A DNA stretch of 64,000 bases from Christiangramia sp. OXR-203 (GCF_034372165.1 NZ_CP139698.1:1178001-1242000), one strand, 5' to 3'. Shown: positions 1 through 9,475, counted from the first letter of the stretch. The notes: generated by a model not told the origin, from the sequence alone. Numbers and translations are program-made.

Positions 1-1205
1 TCACAGGTTAAACCTAAATGATGTTCCATTGCAATCTCACTGGCCATTAAAACCTGTTCCGGGGTTCCTCCCATCAATTCGGTCAAACCACCAGCGGCCA
101 TCGCTGATGAAACTCCAATCTCTGCCTGGCAACCACCCATGGCTGCAGAAATGGTAGCTCCTTTTTTGAAAAGGCTTCCTACTTCGCCAGCAACCAGCAT
201 AAATCTTTTGATATCCTCGTAAGTAGCATCGTGATTTTCGATACAGAGGTAATACATCAAGACAGCCGGCACAGTTCCCGCACTACCGTTAGTGGGTGCA
301 GTAACAACTCTTCCCAGGGATGCATTAACTTCGTTTACACTTAATGCAAAGCAAGTAACCCATTTAAGGATCTGACGGAATTTCACTTCGGTTTGTCGAA
401 TTGCAGGAATCCAGTCCTCTACATTGGTATAGGAAGTATCACCAATTAAACGCTGATGCATTTCAAAAGCGCGTCTTTTTACGTTGAGGCCACCGGGAAG
501 TGTACCTTCAGTATGACATCCAATATACATGGACTCCAGCATTACATTCCAGATTTGTTTGAAGTTTGCATCGATCTCCTCGTCTGTACGCAGAGAACGT
601 TCATTTTCAAGTACAATTTCTGAAATGGTTTTATTTTCCTGTTTACAAAATGCCAGTAATTCAGTTGCCTTTTCAATGGAGAAAGGGAAATTCTGAAAAT
701 TCTTCATTTTCTTGCTGGCGTTCTTGCGTTCTTTTTTAACTACGAATCCGCCTCCAATGGAATAGAACGAAGAAGAAGTTTTCTTGCCATTAAATAAACA
801 TGCTCGAAATGTCATTCCGTTAGGGTGAAATTCGAGAAATTTTCTATTGAATTTTATATTTTCAGCGATAGAGAATATTATCTCTCGTTCTCCATTTAAT
901 AATAATCTGCCAGTTTCACGAACGTTGCTAATCTCGGAATCGAGGATCTCAATATCCATAGTTACAGGGTCATGTCCCAGCAATCCCAGAACCGTAGCAA
1001 TATCTGTGGCGTGTCCTTTCCCGGTAAGACTTAAAGATCCATAAAGATCTACATGAATCTTTTCCACCTGGTCGAACCTTTCTTTAGACTTCAATTCAGC
1101 GATCCAGCGTTGAGCTGCCCGCCATGGTCCAAGAGTATGAGAACTGGATGGACCAACGCCCACCTTCAGCATATCAAAAACGCTAATGCATTCGATTTTT
1201 CGCAT
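1..1205 (-). CDS. sdaA: L-serine ammonia-lyase, iron-sulfur type (C-terminus cut by window edge)
   Basis: The frame is open from the ATG at 1205 to the left edge, giving 401 codons; roughly the last 55-70 residues of a normal single-chain enzyme lie outside. The enzyme deaminates L-serine to pyruvate and ammonia in the cytosol. The N-terminus reads MRKIECISVFDMLKVGVGPS followed by SSHT, the typical opening of the beta domain. The visible end, EQVLMASEIAMEHHLGLTC, is the alpha-domain segment that carries the first cysteine of the iron-sulfur cluster in this family. Beta and alpha parts are fused in one chain, as is usual in Bacteroidetes. It is divergent from dnaK and shares the 217-bp gap with it. 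Family assignment is firm; the missing end prevents checking the other cluster cysteines. Confidence 0.9.
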   Translation of the reverse strand, partial: MRKIECISVFDMLKVGVGPSSSHTLGPWRAAQRWIAELKSKERFDQVEKIHVDLYGSLSLTGKGHATDIATVLGLLGHDPVTMDIEILDSEISNVRETGRLLLNGEREIIFSIAENIKFNRKFLEFHPNGMTFRACLFNGKKTSSSFYSIGGGFVVKKERKNASKKMKNFQNFPFSIEKATELLAFCKQENKTISEIVLENERSLRTDEEIDANFKQIWNVMLESMYIGCHTEGTLPGGLNVKRRAFEMHQRLIGDTSYTNVEDWIPAIRQTEVKFRQILKWVTCFALSVNEVNASLGRVVTAPTNGSAGTVPAVLMYYLCIENHDATYEDIKRFMLVAGEVGSLFKKGATISAAMGGCQAEIGVSSAMAAGGLTELMGGTPEQVLMASEIAMEHHLGLTC

Positions 1206-1308
1206 TCAGATAAAATTATTTGAGCACAAAAGTAAGGATTTGATAAAGCTACCCATATATAATTGCGAAAATAATATTCCGAAGAAATCAAAGGAGAATA
1301 ACTCAGAA

Positions 1309-1345
1309 ATGACAGAGTTGAATTTTAAAAATGACAGTCTGTCAT
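1309..1345. promoter_or_regulatory. Palindromic operator plus half-site upstream of dnaK
   Basis: A near-perfect palindrome, ATGACAG-T-CTGTCAT, lies at 1331-1345 with 7-bp arms around one base. The left arm ATGACAG also occurs at 1309-1315, 22 bp (two helical turns) upstream in the same orientation. This is seen directly. Its position immediately upstream of the predicted dnaK promoter suggests a binding site for a heat-shock or stress regulator; the regulator is not known from this window. Confidence 0.6.
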
Positions 1346-1356
1346 AAGAAAAGCGC

Positions 1357-1371
1357 TGGCATAATGATTGA
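1357..1371 (+). promoter_or_regulatory. Sigma54-like promoter of dnaK
   Basis: TGGCAT at 1357-1362, five bases, then TTGA at 1368-1371. This matches the -24/-12 sigma54 pattern (TGGCAC-N5-TTGC) in spacing and in all but two bases. No TAnnTTTG element of the usual Bacteroidetes type is seen before dnaK. Transcription would start near 1382, leaving a leader of about 40 nt. Assignment to sigma54 is inference. Confidence 0.45.
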
Positions 1372-1422
1372 CTTCAAGTGAGTGTAAAATTGATAAACTA
1401 ACATAAAACAAGTTATATAGTT

Positions 1423-3354
1423 ATGAGTAAAATAATTGGAATTGACTTGGGTACCACTAACTCCTGCGTTGCCGTAATGGAAGGTAGTGAGCCGACAGTG
1501 ATACCTAATGCCGAAGGAAAAAGAACAACACCATCTGTAATTGCATTTGTAGAGGGTGGAGAAATAAAAGTTGGAGACCCTGCAAAGCGTCAGGCGGTTA
1601 CTAACCCAACTAAAACAGTAGCTTCTATTAAAAGATTTATGGGAAACAAATTCTCAGAATCTGAAAGAGAAGCGGGTAGAGTACCTTATAAAGTAACTAA
1701 AGGTGATAATGATACTCCACGTGTGGATATCGATGGTCGTCTTTATACTCCGCAGGAACTTTCAGCAATGGTACTTCAGAAAATGAAGAAAACTGCTGAG
1801 GATTATCTTGGACACGATGTAACGGAAGCTGTAATTACGGTACCTGCATACTTTAATGATTCTCAACGTCACGCAACAAAAGAGGCTGGTGAGATCGCAG
1901 GTCTTAAAGTAAGAAGAATTATAAACGAACCAACCGCTGCAGCACTTGCTTACGGACTGGATAAAAAATCTCAGGATCAGAAGATCGCTGTGTATGACCT
2001 TGGTGGTGGTACATTTGATATATCTATTCTTGAATTAGGTGATGGTGTATTTGAAGTACTATCTACAAACGGTGATACTCACCTTGGTGGAGATGACTTC
2101 GATGAAGTATTGATCGACTACCTGGCTGATAGCTTTCAGAAAGCAGAAGATATCGACTTAAGAAAAGATCCAATGGCACTTCAGCGTTTGAAGGAAGCAT
2201 CTGAAAAAGCGAAGATCGAATTATCATCTTCTACTCAAACAGAGATCAACCTTCCATACGTAACTGCAACATCTAGTGGACCAAAACACCTTGTAGAAAC
2301 TATCACAAGATCTAAGTTCGAGCAATTAGCTTCTGAACTTGTAACAAGATCTATGGAGCCGGTAAAAAAGGCACTTAGTGATGCAGGTCTTTCCAAGAGT
2401 GATATTGATGAGGTAATTCTTGTTGGTGGATCAACCCGTATTCCTAAGATTCAGGAAGAAGTTGAAGCATTCTTCGGAAAAAAACCTTCTAAAGGTGTAA
2501 ACCCAGATGAGGTTGTAGCAATTGGTGCTGCTATTCAGGGTGGTGTACTTACAGGAGATGTTAAAGATGTATTGCTTCTTGATGTAACTCCACTTTCTCT
2601 AGGTATCGAAACTATGGGAGGAGTGAACACGAAATTAATCGAGTCGAATACTACGATCCCAACAAAAAAGTCACAGACTTTCTCTACGGCGGCAGACAAT
2701 CAGCCTTCAGTTGAGATTCACGTACTTCAGGGAGAGCGTCCAATGGCGACAGATAATAAGACGATTGGTAGATTCCATTTAGATGGTATCCCACCAGCGC
2801 AAAGAGGAACTCCTCAGATTGAAGTAACTTTTGATATTGATGCTAACGGTATCATTAAAGTAAGTGCTACAGACAAAGCAACTGGAAAATCTCAGGATAT
2901 TCGTATCGAAGCTTCTTCAGGATTAACTGAAGAGGAAATCGAGAAAATGAAGAAGGAAGCTGAAGCAAATGCTGAAACCGATAAGCAGGCTAAAGAAAAA
3001 GTTGATAAGCTTAACGAAGCAGACAGCATGATCTTCCAGACTGAAAAGCAACTGAAAGAATTTGGAGATAAGATCTCTGAAGACAAGAAGAAGCCAGTGG
3101 AAGAAGCTTTAGAAGAATTGAAAAAAGCTTACGAAACCAAGGAGATCGAGCAAATTTCTCCAGCTTTAGACAAATTGAATGAGGCATGGAAGACTGCATC
3201 AGAAGAAATGTACAAAGCTCAGGCAGAAGCTCAGGGCGGTCAGCCAGGCGGACCACAGCAAGGTGCCACAGGCGCTGAAGGTGGAGCAGCAGATGGTGGA
3301 GCCTCTCAGGGTGCAGATGATGTTGAAGATGTTGATTTCGAAGAAGTGAAGTAA
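1423..3354 (+). CDS. dnaK: Molecular chaperone DnaK (Hsp70)
   Basis: A full-length Hsp70 of 643 residues, the normal size. It binds exposed hydrophobic peptides in an ATP-controlled cycle, with DnaJ and GrpE as partners that are not encoded in this window. ATPase-domain motifs are all present: [14 protein letters not shown] at the N-terminus, [10 protein letters not shown] near residue 190 and GGSTRIP near residue 335. The substrate-binding domain follows and then a helical lid rich in Lys and Glu. The tail is a Gly/Ala/Gln-rich linker ending [12 protein letters not shown], the usual acidic DnaK terminus. It is monocistronic: a palindromic operator and a sigma54-like promoter stand upstream and a hairpin terminator follows. 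Confidence 0.98.
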   Translation: MSKIIGIDLGTTNSCVAVMEGSEPTVIPNAEGKRTTPSVIAFVEGGEIKVGDPAKRQAVTNPTKTVASIKRFMGNKFSESEREAGRVPYKVTKGDNDTPRVDIDGRLYTPQELSAMVLQKMKKTAEDYLGHDVTEAVITVPAYFNDSQRHATKEAGEIAGLKVRRIINEPTAAALAYGLDKKSQDQKIAVYDLGGGTFDISILELGDGVFEVLSTNGDTHLGGDDFDEVLIDYLADSFQKAEDIDLRKDPMALQRLKEASEKAKIELSSSTQTEINLPYVTATSSGPKHLVETITRSKFEQLASELVTRSMEPVKKALSDAGLSKSDIDEVILVGGSTRIPKIQEEVEAFFGKKPSKGVNPDEVVAIGAAIQGGVLTGDVKDVLLLDVTPLSLGIETMGGVNTKLIESNTTIPTKKSQTFSTAADNQPSVEIHVLQGERPMATDNKTIGRFHLDGIPPAQRGTPQIEVTFDIDANGIIKVSATDKATGKSQDIRIEASSGLTEEEIEKMKKEAEANAETDKQAKEKVDKLNEADSMIFQTEKQLKEFGDKISEDKKKPVEEALEELKKAYETKEIEQISPALDKLNEAWKTASEEMYKAQAEAQGGQPGGPQQGATGAEGGAADGGASQGADDVEDVDFEEVK

Positions 3355-3375
3355 TTCACATTCAGTATATTTAAG

Positions 3376-3410
3376 AAAAACCTCGCAGAAATGCGGGTTT
3401 TTTTTGTTTT
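3376..3410 (+). terminator. Rho-independent terminator of dnaK
   Basis: AACC-(T)-CGCA, loop GAAA, TGCG-GGTT, followed by a run of eight T. The stem has one bulged T. It lies 22 bp after the dnaK stop. Confidence 0.8.
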
Positions 3411-3670
3411 GGGCCTGGTCTATCCATCTTTCTATGCAGTTGCAAACTGGACCGTATCTATAACAGTTATCTTACAATTTGCACTATTCTCTTAGCGGTT
3501 TTTAATATTAAATAGGTTTCCGCAATATGAATTTTTCTCGAATTAAAGCAAACTTAACGCCTTAACCTAAAAGTGATTTTAAGATAATTTAAGTACCACA
3601 GTGGCTTAACATGTTGGCTGAGTTCAAACTGTATTTTTATCACAACTAAACAACTTAAATTATTTTTCAA
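3411..3670. other. Intergenic region between dnaK terminator and lipoprotein gene
   Basis: AT-rich, no ORF of note on either strand. The only promoter-like signal is TTG at 3614 followed after 15 bases by TATTTTTA at 3632-3639, a weak match that would start transcription about 25 nt before the next ATG. Nothing else is recognised. Confidence 0.4.
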
Positions 3671-5230
3671 ATGAACACAATTACAAATTTTATGGGTCGG
3701 CTATTTTTACTAGCCGCCTTATCATCGGCAATCAGCGGTTGTGAAGCTGAAGACGGTGTAGATGGTACAAATGGAACCGATGGCCAGGACGGTGTTGATG
3801 GCATCAATGGAGAAGATGGCGAGGATGGAGAGGATTTCACACCAGCTCCCGAAATATTCGAAAATAAAAGTGCGGTAGATCCACTAGTTACCATGTCGTC
3901 TCAATTCAGCTTCGTTCAGGCTTATTCTTTACTGAGTACACCAGATGTGGTAGGAGATGATTTTCAACTGGCAGGTTCTGCTGATGGAGCAGGATTTCTA
4001 AAAGACGGTGACGGTTACATGTACGTGGTGAACTGTGAAGATAGCTATGCAGTTGCGAGAATTAGGTTTGACCAATACATGAACCCAGTAAGCGGAGACT
4101 ATCTATTAAACTCAGGTGTTTCAGATTATGCGCGTCAATGTTCTGCTACTATGTGGGAAGCCAGTATTCATGGTGGATCCAAAGATCTTTTCCTTTCAGC
4201 TTCAGAAAGTATCAATTATGATGTAAAAGGGATAGACCCATGGGTTGAGAATCCAACTCCTCAGGCAGATTTCGGACTTGATGCCCTTGGTGAATTTTCC
4301 TGGGAGAACGCTGTGCCACTTCCTAAGGATGCGTACTCTGGAAAGACTGTGATCATTGGAGGCGATGATGATTCATCTGGTTCTGAAGGACAGGTGGTAC
4401 TTTATTATTCTGAAAATGCTGATGATGACCTGGAAAACGGGAAGATCTATGTGCTTCGTGCGAAAGAAGTTTCAGATGGAATGGATGGCAAACAAGCTGT
4501 AGAATCTGATGTTGTATATAATGAGTCAAGTTTTGATCTTCAATCAACCTACGAAGTAGAATTTGTGGAGATCGAGAATGGTAAGGATCTTACCAAGGAT
4601 GAAATGGAAACTGCCAGTTCCAATGTGCTTGCTACTCAATTTATGAGAGTTGAAGACGTGGATTATCAGAAAGGAGCCGATTCTAATGCTAGAAATGTAT
4701 ATTTCGCGGTAACCGGTAGAGGTCCAGGCAGAGGTACTTATAATGACTGGGGTACCGTGTATAAATTGGAGCTGGACGAAAACTCTCCGCTTTCAGGGAA
4801 ACTTACTCAAATAGTTAGTGGAAATACAGATACCAACAACATGGATGGAAATTTAGGAGCGTTGCAAAGTCCTGATAATATCTGTGTTACTGAAAATTTC
4901 GTTTATATTCAGGAAGATCCCAACAGCTTTAGTAGAGGACATTCTGCATATATCTATCAGTCAGATCTAAACGGACAGAATATTCAGCATGTGCTTGAAC
5001 TTATTGTAAGACAGGACCTGGATCCAGATAATTCTACAGGTTTTAGTGGAGAATTTGGTTCATTAATAGATGTTTCAGACAAAATTGGAGAACCGGGAAC
5101 TTTTCTTCTCGCTGTACAACCGCACTATTGGGAAAGTAGTGATTTCATGAATTTAGACGGTCATACCAATGCCGAACGTGAAGATGACCAGGCATCGCAA
5201 ATAGTTTTACTAAGAGGATTACCAAGATAA
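3671..5230 (+). CDS. PhoX-like (DUF839-type) lipoprotein with collagen-like N-terminal tract
   Basis: 519 residues. A lipoprotein signal ends at SAISGC, so Cys24 would be lipidated and the protein anchored on the outer membrane. Directly after it, residues 29-55 are nine Gly-X-Asp/Asn triplets, a collagen-like but proline-free and very acidic stalk. The remaining 460 residues resemble PhoX/DUF839 beta-propeller proteins: there is a GGDDDSSGSEGQ segment near residue 235, a GRGPGRGTYNDWG segment near 350 and the phrase PDNICVTENFVYIQED near 400, which in PhoX relatives lines the calcium/iron site. Phosphatase activity is an inference from these fragments only; it could also be a non-enzymatic propeller. 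The next gene encodes a lipoprotein haem peroxidase, separated by a hairpin. Confidence 0.55.
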   Translation: MNTITNFMGRLFLLAALSSAISGCEAEDGVDGTNGTDGQDGVDGINGEDGEDGEDFTPAPEIFENKSAVDPLVTMSSQFSFVQAYSLLSTPDVVGDDFQLAGSADGAGFLKDGDGYMYVVNCEDSYAVARIRFDQYMNPVSGDYLLNSGVSDYARQCSATMWEASIHGGSKDLFLSASESINYDVKGIDPWVENPTPQADFGLDALGEFSWENAVPLPKDAYSGKTVIIGGDDDSSGSEGQVVLYYSENADDDLENGKIYVLRAKEVSDGMDGKQAVESDVVYNESSFDLQSTYEVEFVEIENGKDLTKDEMETASSNVLATQFMRVEDVDYQKGADSNARNVYFAVTGRGPGRGTYNDWGTVYKLELDENSPLSGKLTQIVSGNTDTNNMDGNLGALQSPDNICVTENFVYIQEDPNSFSRGHSAYIYQSDLNGQNIQHVLELIVRQDLDPDNSTGFSGEFGSLIDVSDKIGEPGTFLLAVQPHYWESSDFMNLDGHTNAEREDDQASQIVLLRGLPR

Positions 5231-5247
5231 TTCCAATTTTAGTTTCT

Positions 5248-5275
5248 ACAGGTCTTCGTTCTTACGAAGACCTGT
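5248..5275 (+). terminator. Stem-loop between PhoX-like and cytochrome peroxidase genes
   Basis: ACAGGTCTTCG, loop TTCTTA, CGAAGACCTGT: an 11-bp perfect stem, followed only by TCTTATTT. Probably a weak terminator or attenuator between the two lipoprotein genes. Confidence 0.6.
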
Positions 5276-5291
5276 TCTTATTTATAGAAAT

Positions 5292-7124
5292 ATGTTCAAA
5301 AAAATACTTCTGGCAATCATTCTAATTGCCCAGTTTTCATGTAAGCAAGAATCGGAATATCTTGCTCTCAATTCTGAAAATAATCAGGGCTGGGATCAGG
5401 CTCACAGATTCTACCAGAATTCGTTAAATAACAGTATTCAACATCTATCTGAAATTAAAAGTAATGGTCTGGATGATCCTTCTAATAAAGAGCTTTTTAA
5501 GAAAGCAAGACAGGAATGGAAAAAAGCTGAACCCTTTGCGTCGTATTTAAATCCTGCAGTGGGACATCGTGTAAATGGACCTGCACTTCCAGTCTTTCTC
5601 GAGGATAATTCCAGGTTTATGCCGGCGGTTGGATTGCAAAAGATAGAGGAAAGTATTTATAATAGGGAAGTTACAGAGCAGGAATTTCAGGAAGAACTGA
5701 AAGTTACCCTGGGATTAATGGGAAACCTTCAGAAAAATATAGTCAAGCGAGAGCTCACCACAGAACGCTTTTTTATTGCAACTCAGCAACAATTACTCAG
5801 GATCCTTAGTCATTCGATCACTGGATTTGATACTCCTGTTAGTCATCTGGGGATAGAGCAGGCGGCGGTCTCGTTTGAAGCCTTGAATGAGGTGTATGCT
5901 CTAACACTTCAAAAAATCATCCAGCAGAAGGATATAGATTTAGATAAAAGATTTCAGCAAAAGCTTATAAGTTCAGTTAACTACCTGGAAGAAAATACAG
6001 ATTTCGAGAGTTTTGATCGTTACGAGTTTACCAGAGAGTATTTAAACGATATCACCAGTTTATGGCTGCAAATTAGAAATACTTCAGGACTGTGGGAAGG
6101 TACTGCCAATCAACCTTTCAATTTCAATGCACCAACATTTTTTGAAGAGGATAGTTTCAAGCCTGAATATTTCATGCAGAATGTAAACAGAAAGAATTCT
6201 GAAATGAAAGTAGCGCTTGGCGAGAAATTATTTTTCGAGAAAAAGCTTTCGAAGAATAGACGTATGGCCTGCGCGACCTGTCATCTTCCTGAAAAGGCCT
6301 ATGCAGATGGGTTGACTTTCAGTAAAGATAATCAGGGAATGGAACTTAGTAGAAATACACCTACCCTTATTAATTCGGTCTATCAGCGAGGATTCTTCTG
6401 GGATGGTAGATCTGAAGGTTTGATGGAACAAATCTCTTCAGTATTTACTAATAAAAAAGAATTTGATACCGGAGTGCATGAATTTTCCGAAGAGATTTTA
6501 CAGGATTCCACCTATCAGGAAATCATCCAGCAGACTTTTGGTGGTATTCCGCGGGGTAATACAGAACTTATCAAAGCATTGTCTGCATATATTTCCACGC
6601 TGAATGGAATGAATAGTAAATTTGACCGTAATATTTCTGGCAAGGAAAGCACCTTTACAGAGCAGGAAAAACGCGGATTTAATTTATTTGCCGGCAAGGC
6701 TCTGTGTGCGACCTGTCATTTTTTACCCCTCACCAATGGAACCGTTCCGCCATTCTATACTGAAACCGAAAAGGAGATCATAGGTGTTCCAGAAACAGCT
6801 GCGAATAATAAGCTGGACGATAATACCGGTTTTTATTGGAGCTACAGAGTTGAAGAGCATAAAGGAATGTTCAAAACTCCAGGAGTACGAAATATAGCTT
6901 TAACTGCTCCATACATGCACAACGGAGTTTATACGAATCTTGAGCAGGTAATTGACTTTTACAATAAAGGAGGTGGCGCTGGATTAGGCTTTGATCTGCC
7001 CCATCAAACCTTACCCTTTGATAACCTGGAACTCAATGAAGACGAACAGGCAGCTCTGGTAGATTACTTAAAAACGCTAACGGATACTAAGGTAACTGGT
7101 AACAAAAATGACCTTTCAATTTAG
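5292..7124 (+). CDS. Imelysin-like domain fused to di-haem cytochrome c peroxidase, lipoprotein
   Basis: 610 residues. The signal peptide ends IAQFSC, with Cys17 as lipid anchor. Residues about 25-280 are helical and resemble imelysin/EfeO (M75) proteins; the family's GxHxxE motif appears as GLQKIE at residues 114-119, so the His is replaced by Gln. Residues about 300-600 are a MauG/CcpA-type peroxidase with two haem-binding sites, CATCH at Cys327-His331 and CATCH at Cys472-His476, plus the late PYMHNGVY segment that supplies the distal axial Met in this family. Predicted role: a membrane-anchored periplasmic haem enzyme reducing peroxide or oxidising a partner; the imelysin part suggests a link to iron. 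The 3' end overlaps the convergent Nramp gene by 9 bp. Confidence 0.8.
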   Translation: MFKKILLAIILIAQFSCKQESEYLALNSENNQGWDQAHRFYQNSLNNSIQHLSEIKSNGLDDPSNKELFKKARQEWKKAEPFASYLNPAVGHRVNGPALPVFLEDNSRFMPAVGLQKIEESIYNREVTEQEFQEELKVTLGLMGNLQKNIVKRELTTERFFIATQQQLLRILSHSITGFDTPVSHLGIEQAAVSFEALNEVYALTLQKIIQQKDIDLDKRFQQKLISSVNYLEENTDFESFDRYEFTREYLNDITSLWLQIRNTSGLWEGTANQPFNFNAPTFFEEDSFKPEYFMQNVNRKNSEMKVALGEKLFFEKKLSKNRRMACATCHLPEKAYADGLTFSKDNQGMELSRNTPTLINSVYQRGFFWDGRSEGLMEQISSVFTNKKEFDTGVHEFSEEILQDSTYQEIIQQTFGGIPRGNTELIKALSAYISTLNGMNSKFDRNISGKESTFTEQEKRGFNLFAGKALCATCHFLPLTNGTVPPFYTETEKEIIGVPETAANNKLDDNTGFYWSYRVEEHKGMFKTPGVRNIALTAPYMHNGVYTNLEQVIDFYNKGGGAGLGFDLPHQTLPFDNLELNEDEQAALVDYLKTLTDTKVTGNKNDLSI

Positions 7125-8363
7125 CAAAGTATAGATATAAACGATATTGAAGAGAACCAGCACCACAAGGCAGCATAAACTAAAAATTCGGTACTGCTTA
7201 CCAGGCTGGTCTTCTTTTCTCATATTATTGCCGGTCACGAGTTTATAATTGAACCATGCGAGCAAGGGAGCTGATAGAAATGATAAGGCTGTAGCGAAAT
7301 CTATCAGAATCGTAAATGTCATACTAAAATAAGAGAGGATTACCAAGGCTACAGCCGGAATGATAAAAATTGCCAGTTGGTAGGAATTCCATTTTTCAGA
7401 TGTTGTTGCCTCAGGTTTTTCGATCATATAAACTTCGGAAAGCACCCGGGGAAATGCATCTGTGACCGCAAGGGTAGTAGAGAACATAGCGATAAGGGCT
7501 GCGATGGCAACCAGTGTTTCGCTCCAGGGTCCCAAAGTAGCTCCGTAAAGCGCTACCAACTGTCCAGAAAACTCTACACCGTTCCCGGAAAATTCTGTAT
7601 TTGAACCGAACATAATAAGTGCTCCCATTAGAAAAAATAGCAAACCAATAATTGCAGCGGCCAGGTAACCAACGTTAAAATCTGCAAATGCTTCCCTGAT
7701 ACTTATTTTCCCTGCGGATACCGATTTTTCCCTGGTCCAGATCGAATGCCATACAGCGGCATCTAACGGAATTGGCATCCAGCCCATAAATGCAATGATA
7801 AAAGCTATACTTGCGGTATTCCAGATATCTGGTGATGCAATGGATAGCGAACGATCAAGCCTCCCGTCACCAAACGCCAGCACGACTGCTATCAAAGTAG
7901 CTAACCCAAGTAAACTAACGATGAATTTCATGGATTTGTCCAGCGCCGGGTATCTTCCAATAAGTAGTAAAGCGATACAAATAGCAGAAATGATAAGACT
8001 CCAGCTAAAAGTTCCCCAGGCCATTCCAAAAAGTCGTTCAGCAAGACCTGCGGTTACGATCGTAACTGCAGCCTGAATAATGAACATGCTACCCACCGTA
8101 ATAAAGATAAACAGTGCATAAGGCAATTTACCAAGACGCCTGTAACCCTGAATGAGATGTTCGCCTGTGGAAGCAGCGTACCTGGGACCGAATTCGAGAA
8201 ATGGATATTTAGTAATGCACGCGAGCAATAAGATCCAGATGAGTAAGAATCCGTAATCTGCACCGGCTCTGGTCGCCTGTACTAAATGCGAAACTCCAAT
8301 TGCGGCTCCGGCAAGCAAGAAGCCCGGACCCAAAGATCTCAAAATGGATCTACTTTTCGGCAT
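7116..8363 (-). CDS. Divergent Nramp-family metal ion transporter
   Basis: 415 residues with about 11 hydrophobic segments. The opening LGPGFLLAGAAIGVSHLVQ matches the Nramp TM1 region by position (GPGFL), but the metal-binding DPGN motif is replaced by IGVSH (residues 22-26). The TM6 MPH-type motif is likewise replaced by FMGWMPIPLDAAVW. The protein is therefore an Nramp relative whose substrate cannot be taken as Mn2+ or Fe2+; Nramp-like transporters without the metal-coordinating residues are known. The start codon overlaps the stop of the upstream esterase (TAATG), so the two are translationally coupled, and the 3' end overlaps the convergent peroxidase gene. Confidence 0.75.
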   Translation of the reverse strand: MPKSRSILRSLGPGFLLAGAAIGVSHLVQATRAGADYGFLLIWILLLACITKYPFLEFGPRYAASTGEHLIQGYRRLGKLPYALFIFITVGSMFIIQAAVTIVTAGLAERLFGMAWGTFSWSLIISAICIALLLIGRYPALDKSMKFIVSLLGLATLIAVVLAFGDGRLDRSLSIASPDIWNTASIAFIIAFMGWMPIPLDAAVWHSIWTREKSVSAGKISIREAFADFNVGYLAAAIIGLLFFLMGALIMFGSNTEFSGNGVEFSGQLVALYGATLGPWSETLVAIAALIAMFSTTLAVTDAFPRVLSEVYMIEKPEATTSEKWNSYQLAIFIIPAVALVILSYFSMTFTILIDFATALSFLSAPLLAWFNYKLVTGNNMRKEDQPGKQYRIFSLCCLVVLVLFNIVYIYTLLN

Positions 8364-9004
8364 TAGCTGGTTTTAGCAATTTTAGTGATAATTTCCTGGT
8401 TTAGTTCGTGTCCACCTTCAAAAGCATGAATATTGATCTCCTCCCCAAATATTTCCTTCAATCTTGATTCTTCAACTTCTATAATTCCTTTTTTGAGGTA
8501 CTCATCCCGTGTTCCGTATATAAAATGAAAATTGGTTTCTTTCAGAAACTCGAAATCTGCCTTATTAAGTTCTTGTGGTACTTTTCCGGAGTGCATAATA
8601 AGATTGGCGCATTTAATTTTGCGTCTGGCTACGAACCTGGTAGCGACAGAAACACCTTGTGAATATCCAAGAATATTCAGTTTATGAACATTTGAAAGAT
8701 CTTCAGCATCATAAACAGCGTAAAGATACTTCAGCACGTTTTCAATCTCAGCTTCAAGATTCTCCCGGGTAAGCCAGGAAGCGCCCATATGCCTGTATTC
8801 TCCATTGAGATAATATTTCGATTGAGCCTGGGGAGCAATGATATAATTTTCAGCATCCAGATGATTAAACTGCCTTATAAAATACCTGCTTAAATATCCA
8901 ATTCCGTGGAGAACCAGCCATACAGTTCTGGTATTTTCAGAATGTTCATTCAAGGTAGAATAGGTGTTGTGAATGGTATAAGAAAGACTTTTCTCCTTAC
9001 TCAT
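8363..9004 (-). CDS. Alpha/beta-hydrolase, carboxylesterase-like
   Basis: About 213 residues from the ATG at 9004 (MSKEKSLSYT). A longer reading frame reaches 9076 but would run through the start region of the divergent menI gene, so the shorter start is preferred. The fold is that of small phospholipase/carboxylesterase proteins: an LVLHGIGY oxyanion segment, the nucleophile elbow GYSQG, an acid in YGTRDEYL and a His in GGHELN. It has no signal peptide and is cytosolic. Substrate unknown. It overlaps the Nramp start by one base and diverges from the menaquinone genes. Confidence 0.75.
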   Translation of the reverse strand: MSKEKSLSYTIHNTYSTLNEHSENTRTVWLVLHGIGYLSRYFIRQFNHLDAENYIIAPQAQSKYYLNGEYRHMGASWLTRENLEAEIENVLKYLYAVYDAEDLSNVHKLNILGYSQGVSVATRFVARRKIKCANLIMHSGKVPQELNKADFEFLKETNFHFIYGTRDEYLKKGIIEVEESRLKEIFGEEINIHAFEGGHELNQEIITKIAKTS

Positions 9005-9052
9005 GGTTGTCGCAGGTTTTGTATTTTTACAAATAAACCAATCTTTTAAAAG

Positions 9053-9475
9053 ATGACGAAGGAAGAAGTACTGCAACTTTCAAAAAAGGTCTGTAAGAAC
9101 ACACTTATGGAAACCCTTGAAATAGAGTTTTCTGAAATTGGGGAAGATTACCTGATTGCTAAAATGCCGGTGAATTCCAGAGTTCATCAACCTGATGGAG
9201 TTTTACATGGCGGTGCGACGGTAGCCCTGGCAGAAAGTGTTGGAAGTATGGCTAGTTATGTTTTTCTGGATACCGATAACTTTTTTATTCGGGGTATTGA
9301 GATCGCTGCTAACCATCTTAGAAGTGTAAAAGAAGGATGGGTTTATGCCAAAGCGACTTTTATTCATAAAGGTAGAACCACGCAATTATTTGAAATAAAG
9401 ATCACAGATGAGGAGGATCGCCTGATCTCCCTGGTGAAGTTAACGACTATTGCTCTTCCAAAAGAAACCAAATGA
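9053..9475 (+). CDS. menI: Hotdog-fold thioesterase, probable 1,4-dihydroxy-2-naphthoyl-CoA thioesterase
   Basis: 140 residues, typical length for a PaaI/MenI hotdog thioesterase. The active-site helix is clear: HGGATVALAESVGSMAS, with the catalytic Glu/Asp position occupied by Glu. It would hydrolyse DHNA-CoA, the product of MenB, to DHNA. The assignment to MenI rather than PaaI rests on context: the stop overlaps the start of isochorismate synthase (ATGA), and menD follows. It is cytosolic, without signal peptide. Confidence 0.8.
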   Translation: MTKEEVLQLSKKVCKNTLMETLEIEFSEIGEDYLIAKMPVNSRVHQPDGVLHGGATVALAESVGSMASYVFLDTDNFFIRGIEIAANHLRSVKEGWVYAKATFIHKGRTTQLFEIKITDEEDRLISLVKLTTIALPKETK

